Origin: Arachis hypogaea
Taxonomy: Eukaryota; Streptophyta; Magnoliopsida; Fabales; Fabaceae
Assembly: GCF_003086295.3 (NCBI RefSeq)
Contig: NC_092042.1
Coordinates: 42,083,419 to 42,147,418 of the forward strand
Length of the DNA: 64,000 bases
Reading direction: 5' to 3'
Shown: positions 56,716-64,000 of the stretch, piece by piece
How positions within the stretch are numbered: position 1 is the first letter of the stretch
How the letters are laid out: each line of letters starts with the position of its first letter
Translations under genes and position numbers: made by a program
Notes under the pieces: model-generated
What the model saw: the letters and a program-made list of their open reading frames with translations, nothing else
Database searches by the model: none
What the model was told of the DNA's origin: nothing

Positions 56716-57764
56716 TCGATACCGATCTCCATGGGTTAGTACTTTCTTGTCTCAACACCAATGTTTAAATTTTCTTTGTAGATTAGTTGTTGCATTTGCA
56801 TAATTATCTGATTTTTTTTTTTGCATATTCTACCACTTGGTTGAAGTAATAATTTCTTTTCCAAGAAATTTTTTATAACATTTCACTAATTTGAATAAAA
56901 TTTAATGTTACACTTGTTTGAAGAAATATTATTTTGAAACATGGTTTAGAGTTCGAACACACAAAACTTGTGAGATTTTTGAGCCTATTTGAATTGGTTG
57001 CATTTTATCAACCAAAAATTGTTTTAGTGTGTATTTGTCTCTCTAAAATTGTGATCTTTGTCTTGCTTAATTCTATATTTCCATTTATTTGATGTATGCA
57101 TGCACTTATATGATTGAGGCCTTTGTTTCACTGATCTTACATACCCATATGTCCTTACCTTTCATTATCCCTTGCAAACCAATGTTGAGCCTATTATACC
57201 CCTTTATTCTTTATTTTAGCACATCATTTACTCTAAGCGGAAAACAATAATGTCCTTAATTTGAATCCTTGGTTAGCTTAGACTAGTGAGAATGCTTATG
57301 AATTAAGTATGGGGAAAAGTGGGTTTGGAAACATCTGGTTTGAGAATTGAGTATGTTAGAATTTTCTGAAAATGTGAAAGAAATGTTTAGGACATGTTCA
57401 TGCATTCAATAAATTAATCATGTGCAAAAAAAAAGAGCAAAATAAGTGAAAGGGGACAAAATGCCCAAAGTAAGTGGTGAAAACAATGCATATGAGTTGT
57501 ACTTGAAATTAGAATGCATGAATATGTAGAAAATATGGTTAATGGATGGTTAGATGTTGTATTATGATTACATGGATTGTTTAAGTGGGAAAGTTTCAGT
57601 TAATTAAGGATTCAGATTTTAGTCCACTTGACCAAATACAATCCTACCTTGACCCTAACCCCATTACAACCCTTAAAAGATCTCTTGATATGTGTATTTA
57701 TGCATTAAATTTTTGTTGATTAGTAGAAGAAAAACAAGCCTTAGAAAGCAAGGTTAGTAGAGAA

Positions 57765-57850
57765 TTGAGAGAATCGAACCTTAAACACTTGAGTGATTAG
57801 AGTGTATACACTACCAGTGAGGGTTCGATGCTCAATTCCTTGTTCCCGGC
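57765..57850 (-). other. tRNA-like decayed segment in element B
   Basis: The minus strand has a box-A-like ctggtagtgtatac and, about 40 nt on, ggttcgattct like a pol III box B. It also occurs at 7510-7590 (plus strand) in element A, i.e. antisense in both. No cloverleaf with proper stems could be drawn by eye, so it is not called as a tRNA. Confidence 0.3.
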
Positions 57851-58077
57851 TTTCATGAGCTATTTTCTTCTTGCAAGTCTATTTGTACTTCATTTTTATG
57901 ATTTGAATTAGTGAAATCCAGTTCATGTATGTTCTTAAAAGATTTATTTACTTTTTAACCAAGTAGGTAGAAACATTTTTGCATGTAGTTGCATTCATAG
58001 GTTGCATCTCATACATTCTATCATTCCTCTTCATCTTTATAGCTTCTCTTGAGCTTAGCATGAAAACATGCTAACGT

Positions 58078-58092
58078 TTAAGTGTGGGGAGG
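58078..58092 (+). other. Polypurine tract of element B
   Basis: ttaagtgtggggagg directly before the 3' LTR start at 58094; primes plus-strand DNA. Confidence 0.85.
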
Positions 58093-58093
58093 T

Positions 58094-59653
58094 TGATAAA
58101 CCACTATTTTATGGTTTATCTTGTGCTCAATTGAGTGGTTTTTATCAACTCTTTACCCACTTATTCATACTATTTGCATGTTTTATATTTTCCTTCCTGA
58201 TTTTGTGCTTTGATTGAAAACATGCTTCTTTGGACTTATATTTGCTTATTATTAATCCTCTCTTATTACCATTGGATGCCTTGATATGTGTGTTAAGCAT
58301 TTTCAGAGATTACAAGGCAGGAATGGCTCAGAGGATGGAAAGGAAACATGCAAAAGTGGAAGGAATACAAGAAGTTGGAGAAACTGCTAAGCTGTCCAGC
58401 CTGACCTCTTCGCACTCAAACGGCTATAACTTTAGCTACAGAGGTCCAAACGACGCGATTTTAGCTGTGTTGGAAAGCTAACGTCCGGGGCTTCGATTTG
58501 ATATATAATTTGTCATAGCTGCCCCGATGCCAGACAACGCGAACGCGTGGGTCACGCGGATGCGTGACCTGGCAGGAACGCAACCCACGCGGCCGCGTGG
58601 ACGACGCGACCACGTCACTTGCCCGCGATCTGAACGTAACAGAAATCGGTGGGAGCGATTTCTGGGCTATTTTTGACCCAATTTTTAGCCCAGAACACAC
58701 AGATTAGAGGCTATAAAGTGGGGGAATGCATCCATTCAAGAGGAAGCTTTTAATAATTCACTTTTCATGTTTTAGATGTAGTTTTTAGAGAGAGAGGTTC
58801 TCTCCTCTCTCTTAGGATTTAGGTAGGGTTTTTAGAAATTAGGATTTAGGACTTCTCTTAGTTTTAGGAGTGACTCTCAATCCCAGGTTCAATGTTCTTT
58901 TACTTTATAATTATTTGTTATTTTCTGACATTTGAATGCTTGCTTGTATGAGTTATGTTGCCTAATTGGCCTATGCCACTTTCATGATGATTTTATTATT
59001 TAATGATATTTGAGGTATTTCAGTTTATGATTGTCCCTTTTTATTATCCCTAATCTGAAGATATTGTTATTCCAGTAGATTTAATTTCCTTCCTTTTGGT
59101 CTTGGTTAAGAAATCAGTAACTCAGGAGTTATCTTAGCTCAACATAATTGATAACTGTTATCTTTGCTAATTGAACTGAACTTCAATAATCCCAACCTTT
59201 TCTTAGGAAATAAATAGGATTCGAAGGTCAATTAATTAGTCCCTTGACTTTCCTTTGCTTTAGCAAAGGTTGACTAAGTGGAATTAAGATTCAACTTTCA
59301 TTATTATTGATAAGAATAACTAAGTCTGGATTTTCAATTTCTCGTACCTTGCCAAAGGATTTGTTTTACAGTATTTATTTATTTTAATTATCATTTAAAT
59401 TATTTGCCATATTTATTCCTCATTCTCAAAACCCCAATTTTATCTTTTTCATAATCAATAATAAGAACATACCTCCCTGCAATTCCTTGAGAAGACGACC
59501 CGAGGTTTGAATACTCGGTTATCAATTTCAAAGGGGTTTGTTACTTGTGACAACCAAAACGTTTGTATGAAAGAACTTTTGAAGGTTTAGAAACTATACT
59601 TGCAACGAGGATTTATCCGCAAATTTCTAGACCACGCAAAAGTTCTCTCATCA
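58094..59653 (+). repeat. 3' LTR of element B
   Basis: TGATAAACC to CTCATCA, about 1.56 kb, with intact TG start. TATA box at 58712, hairpin at 58787-58804, CpG motif at 58530-58625. Confidence 0.95.
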
Positions 59654-59795
59654 ATGACTTTGTATCCCACCTATCTATGTTTATTCGTATGATTGGAGGA
59701 ATTTATATGTATTTCGCTTATGTATGCTTATTTCTGTGAGTATATTTATATACATGTACTATATATATATATTTATATTTATGTGTATGCCTTTT

Positions 59796-60187
59796 TAAAT
59801 TTAGCTTTTTTAAGACCTAAAAAGCATGTTTTCACACTTAAACACAAATAAAGGAGAATTTACAAAACCATGCTATTTTAGTGAATAAATGTGAAAAAAG
59901 TTGATAAAATACCCTAAATTCAATACAAGATAAACCACAAAATTGGGGTTTATCAATAAGCAAAGAGATCAAACCTTAAAAGGCATAATATATATTATGC
60001 CTTTTAAGGTTTGATCTCTTTGCTTATTGATAAACCCCAATTTTGTGGTTTATCTTGTATTGAATTTAGGGTATTTTATCAACTTTTTTCACATTTATTC
60101 ACTAAAATAGCATGGTTTTGTAAATTCTCCTTTATTTGTGTTTAAGTGTGAAAACATGCTTTTTAGGTCTTAAAATAGCTAAATTTA
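59796..60187. repeat. 392-bp near-perfect palindrome
   Basis: Two arms of 196 bp with no spacer, centred between 59991 and 59992 (gcataatatatattatgc). The inner 72 bp (59956-60027) is perfect and is unrelated to the LTR. The outer 160 bp of each arm is the start of a tgataaacc-family LTR; the right arm continues into that LTR, while the left arm stops at 59796. Only a base or two differ between arms. Confidence 0.95.
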
Positions 60188-61150
60188 ATTCACCTTTCTT
60201 CCATTCGATGCCTTGATATGTTTGCTAAGTGATTTCAGGTTTAAAAGGCAAAGATTGGATTGAGGGAATGAAGAAAAAGCATGTAAAAATGGAGAACTCA
60301 TGAAGAAATGAAGGAATTGTTAAGTTGTCAATCCTGACCTCATCGTACTAAATCGATCATAACTTGAGCTACAAAGGTCCAAATGAGGCGGTTCTATTTG
60401 CATTAGAAAGCTAACATCTGGGGCTTCAAAATGATATAAACTTTGCCATAGTTGCCTGCGTTTAGGTGAAGCGCATGCATCGCACATGTGTGCGCATTGC
60501 AGGATCAGTGTGGGCCATTTTTAGCAACTCGTGGCCAGCGATTTCTAGCTCATTTTGGGCCCAATTCAACTCATTTATGATGCTAATGAACCCAAGGATT
60601 GAAGGGAGATGAACCAAGGAGTCATAGTTTGAGTTTTCTATCATGTTTTAGGGTAGAATTCTAGAGAGAGAGGCTCTCTCCTCTTTCTAGATTTAGGGTT
60701 CTTATTTCCATTTCCTTTTTTATCTAGATTTTAATCATGTTTCATTTTAGTTTTCCTTTACTTTTATTTGTTCTAGAATTTTAGTTTATTTACTTCTCTT
60801 GTTAATTTCCTATTTTTCTCTCTTTATGTTGATGAACCATTGTTGGTTCTTGATTTCTTCTAATGCAATTTTATGTTTCCATGTCTTCTTTTATGTTTAT
60901 CTTCATTGCTATTGTTGATTTCTTGCTTATGTTAGTTGTGGGTTTTGTTAATTTTTGCATTTTGTGATGTTTACTTTTATTGCACTCTAGGTGTTTGATG
61001 AAATGCTTTATCTACTTTTTGAGTAGTTTTCTTTGCTCTTGACCTCGGCTAAGAGAATTGAGTGACCTTGAGTCATTGGGTCTCAATGAATTGGTGATTT
61101 GAGAACCCTTGGTGATTAATTTGATAACCATTGACGCTAGCCTACTACTA
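60028..61150 (+). repeat. Truncated LTR of the tgataaacc family
   Basis: Starts TGATAAACCCC inside the palindrome and follows the family order: cattcgatgccttgatatg, ctaacatctggggcttc, a weak CpG motif (60460-60505), the hairpin 60661-60690, the AT-rich U5 and ccattgacgctagcctacta; lost after 61150. Confidence 0.75.
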
Positions 61151-61362
61151 CTTATCTTATGTCTAAATGGAATTAAAATAACGAAAAACCAAAAGAACAA
61201 GTGAATATAGCAATACATGAAACCATACATGAATTTTAAACCCATACACTAATTTATCCTGATTCGAATAAAGAAAAAATGACAACAATGGGAACAACAA
61301 AAACTAAAATAAGAACATGAACTAAAAGAACAACATAAACTAAAAGAAAGACATCTGAACAT
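61151..61362. other. AT-rich flank of the MuDR remnant
   Basis: A-rich sequence without genes, probably the 3' flank of the minus-strand transposase remnant. Confidence 0.4.
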
Positions 61363-62708
61363 CTATGCATCACCTCCGATTATAGAGCCTCGCTGAGGGC
61401 AATTCCTACAAGTGTGCTCGGGATATTTGCAGAGACCATAACACTTTGGTCTACTAAGATCAACCTCATCCATGGCATTACAGATTCAGGTGGACCTCGG
61501 TCACCCTTCTCTTGCACGTCTCATGTTAGGATCAGGAATGACAATGAGACCGTCATATGGCAACCAAAGTCCTTCTGGAATAGGCAGTGCAAACCCCATC
61601 TGGTGTATGTTAAACACCTTAGTCATGTTGTAAACATCAGCAATGTATGTTGCCCATTTCAGTCATGACTGAGCACATTATGCGATCGCATGGCAACATG
61701 GATAATGGAGAGCCTGAAAGTAACTACAATCATAGGTACGACGCCTAAGGGAAACTAGATATGTACCCAGCGAGAAGTTACCGGTAGGAGTCATCTCAGC
61801 CACAATATACTCAAACTAATGCCTGTCAAACAGAGTGACAGTGAAGCATCTCAAATCTCTCTAGTTACGCTATATTGCTTTCTCTAGTGCCTGTCAAAAT
61901 TGGTGCCCAATCCCCAATTGTGCCTCTACCATCTGACCTCGAATCACAAACATCTCTGCAAGCCATCCAGTAGATTCCTTGTGCCCTTCAAAATAGAATT
62001 AACACCTTCAGATATGTTAGTCATCATGTGGCCGGAGCGTCTGTCGCCATCCTGGTGCTGGATCCACTTATCGTATTCCATTCTGTTTGACCAATCTCAC
62101 ATAAACGGATTTTCTGTCCTCATAACATCAAACCAATAGTCAAACTTTGACTCAGTTTTCACATAAGCAACATTCATGAGTAGCCTTTTTGCATCATGTC
62201 CCTTGAAATTGAGTGAGAAATTAGCTGCAACATGACAAATGCAAAATGCTCGGTATGCATGAGGAGGTAGCCAACCACTATCAAGTGGCTCCAGTGTTGT
62301 CTTAATGCCATTGTGTCTGTCAGAGATCACCAGAATACCCTCTTGTGGAGTCACATGTTGTTGTAGGTTGGTCAAGAAAAAAGACCAGGACTCCGCATTT
62401 TCCCTTTCTACAAGTGCAAACGCAATGAGCAAGATATTTGAGTTTTCATTTTACGCAGTAGCCAAAAGCAAAGTTCTTCCATACTTGCTGTACAAGTGAG
62501 TACCATTGATGCTAACCAGTGGCTTACCATGTCGAAATGCCTCAATACAAGGAGAAAAATTCCAGAAAAGACGATGAAAGTACACAATAAATTCATCAGC
62601 CTAATCACCAACTCTTCTAACCAGCAAAGTCTTCAACAGTGCAACAGTTCCCTCCATGATGGACTGCACACCAAGGATCCAGTGGTGCAACTAGATGATG
62701 AGTCCATA
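61363..62708 (-). pseudogene. Second MuDR-type transposase remnant
   Basis: Minus strand: FHRLFWNFSPCIEAF then KPLVSINGTHLYSKYG, with Asn where the first catalytic Asp of VDGTHLY stands; LLIAFALVERENAESWSFFL, ILVISDRHNGIKT (second Asp kept), CHVAANFSLNFKGHDAKRLL, the frame-shifted GHMMTNISEGVNSILKG (Glu kept), WATYIADVYNMTKVF, and a C-terminal zinc knuckle GLCKYPEHTCRNC ending at the stop at 61363. It differs from the 35153-38540 transposase and belongs to another MuDR group. The N-terminus is cut at 62710 by an LTR. It faces the PMD gene across element B. Confidence 0.87.
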
Positions 62709-62710
62709 TT

Positions 62711-64000
62711 TGATAATAATTTTTTGCCTGAATTGGATGGATTTTATCACATAAACTCACACTTAATCACCTAAATAGCATACATTTGTGATTTCTCTCT
62801 AATTTGAACCTAAATGCAAAACGGGTGTTTTTGTGCTTAAATTGATCATTTTAATTCTGCTTTTATTCCATTCGATGTCGTGATATGTTTTGTTAAGTAA
62901 TTTCAGGTCAAATAGGTAAGAATGGCCAAGCTAAAGTGGAAGGAAGCATGCATTATGACAGATTTCATGAAGAAAATAAAGGAGAAGCACACAGTCAAGT
63001 ATGGGTACGCATAACATCTATGTGTAGGCAGAAGTCCCAGTGCGTGATTTCATTAATAAAGCACGTGGCTCGTGAATTTGGGGCTCTCTTGGTCCAATTT
63101 TTGGAGTTGCTGAAGCCATTTGGAGTGTTATATCAAGGGTACATCATTCCATATGGAGGAGGCCTCATTACACACATTACATAGATAATTAGGAGTAAGA
63201 GTAGTGTAGAGTAGTGTTCTTTCATTTCTCTCTTAGGGTTTACTTAAATTTTATTGTAGAATTTTATAGTTTCCATTTTGATCTTGGATTTTGTTCATCT
63301 TTATTGTAATAAGTACTCTTTAATTTCTTCTTTAATTACACTACTCTTTCTACTTTGTTTTATGGTTCAAGTTATTTTTTTAATATATGCAATTTTGATT
63401 TCTTGAATCTTTTGGTTGATGAATTTAATGTTTTATGTTTTATATGTGCTTGATTGAGCTTCTGTTGTTGATATTGTGAATAGTTTGGTTATAGTTTTCA
63501 GTATCCTTTGCAATATAACATGTTTTGTTTTTATGCCCATAAGGTGTTTGTGAAAATGCCAACTATAGATTTTGAAAAAATTTTCACACCTTGCCTTGGG
63601 AATTGGATCCTAGGATACTAGAGTTATAATGTATGACATTTAGTGGTAATTCTTGGGTTGTTAGTTGATTCTTGTTTCCATTGACGCTAGCTTTTTACTA
63701 AGTTAATTAGTAAGTTAGCTAGGACTTATGGATTAAGGTCAATTATGTTTGCTTAACTTACTCTTTGATGTTAGGGGTTGACTAAGTGAGATTAACTCAT
63801 CATAGTTACCATAGTTGTGGTTATGACAATGATAGGATTCCTTAATTCTCATTCCCAAGTCAAGGCTCTTTTATGAATTTTCACTAGTTTTGATTTTTCT
63901 TTCTTTTAATTTGCATTAATTTCCTTATTGATCTCTTGCTAGTTCTTTTATCATATGGTTCTTTTAATTTTCCCTCTCATGCTTGAAAACCCCATGATTT
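62711..64000 (+). repeat. LTR of the tgataaacc family, running off the right edge
   Basis: Starts TGATAATAATTTTTTGCC at 62711 and keeps family landmarks (cattcgatgtcgtgatatg, ttgacgctagctttttactaag, cttgaaaaccccatgattt). It disrupts the MuDR remnant. Whether it is a solo LTR or part of a full element cannot be seen. Confidence 0.7.

Larger units (their letters stand above)
52102..59653 (+). mobile_element. Complete non-autonomous LTR retrotransposon B
   Basis: 7.55 kb element with LTRs of about 1.55 kb (52102-53643 and 58094-59653) and an exact TSD atgac (52097-52101 and 59654-59658). Internal parts: tRNA-Asp primer site, gag-like acidic ORF, CpG-rich block, internal polypurine-like block, tRNA-like remnant and terminal polypurine tract. 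No pol domain of any kind was found in any frame. The two LTRs are very similar, with one small indel near 59390, so the insertion is recent. It lies in the PMD pseudogene. Confidence 0.95.

Overview
The window is a plant nuclear, transposon-packed segment with no convincing intact host gene. Base composition, intron-bearing transposon genes, tRNA-Asp primer sites, (AAT)n and (CT)n tracts, and the style of the LTR families suggest a legume. It resembles what I recall of peanut (Arachis), but that attribution is from memory and not proven here.

Layout. 1-6824: minus-strand Ty3/gypsy element of the Tat lineage (Tat-1), nearly intact gag-pol, with an antisense extra ORF cut by the left edge; its 3' LTR is outside. 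It lies inside the 3' LTR of a non-autonomous LTR element (A, 6825-12971, minus), which itself lies in a long LTR-like repeat (X, 12972-17345). 17346-18537 and 27971-29599 are the two halves of one minus-strand RTE-type LINE, split by a second, decayed Tat element (Tat-2, 18543-27970, plus; TSD gatac). The LINE is cut upstream by a CACTA-like element (29600-33689) that holds minus-strand exon fragments resembling three metabolic genes: long-chain acyl-CoA synthetase, glucose-6-phosphate 1-epimerase and glycolate oxidase.

34500-39625 is a complete long-TIR MULE with a 9-bp TSD. It carries a four-exon MuDR transposase with a single nonsense codon and, in convergent orientation, a two-exon GRF zinc-finger gene with a C-terminal membrane segment. 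39626-47732 is AT-rich and holds LTR fragments and a possible CACTA end. 47733-52101 is a decayed plant-mobile-domain (MAIN-like) gene split by a solo LTR (49461-51214) and by element B (52102-59653, TSD atgac), a complete non-autonomous LTR element related to A. Beyond it are a 392-bp near-perfect palindrome (59796-60187), a truncated LTR, a decayed minus-strand MuDR transposase (61363-62708) convergent with the PMD gene, and another LTR running off the right edge.

How the parts relate. The Tat elements encode the full reverse-transcription and integration set. A and B have LTRs, tRNA-Asp primer sites, polypurine tracts and a gag-like acidic ORF but no pol, so they probably depend on enzymes from elements such as Tat. 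The most noteworthy points are the two-gene MULE, the multi-gene capture by the CACTA-like element, the antisense ORF with a 3' UTR minisatellite in Tat elements, the duplicated polypurine tract inside A and B, and the CpG-rich palindromic module that recurs in otherwise different LTR families.
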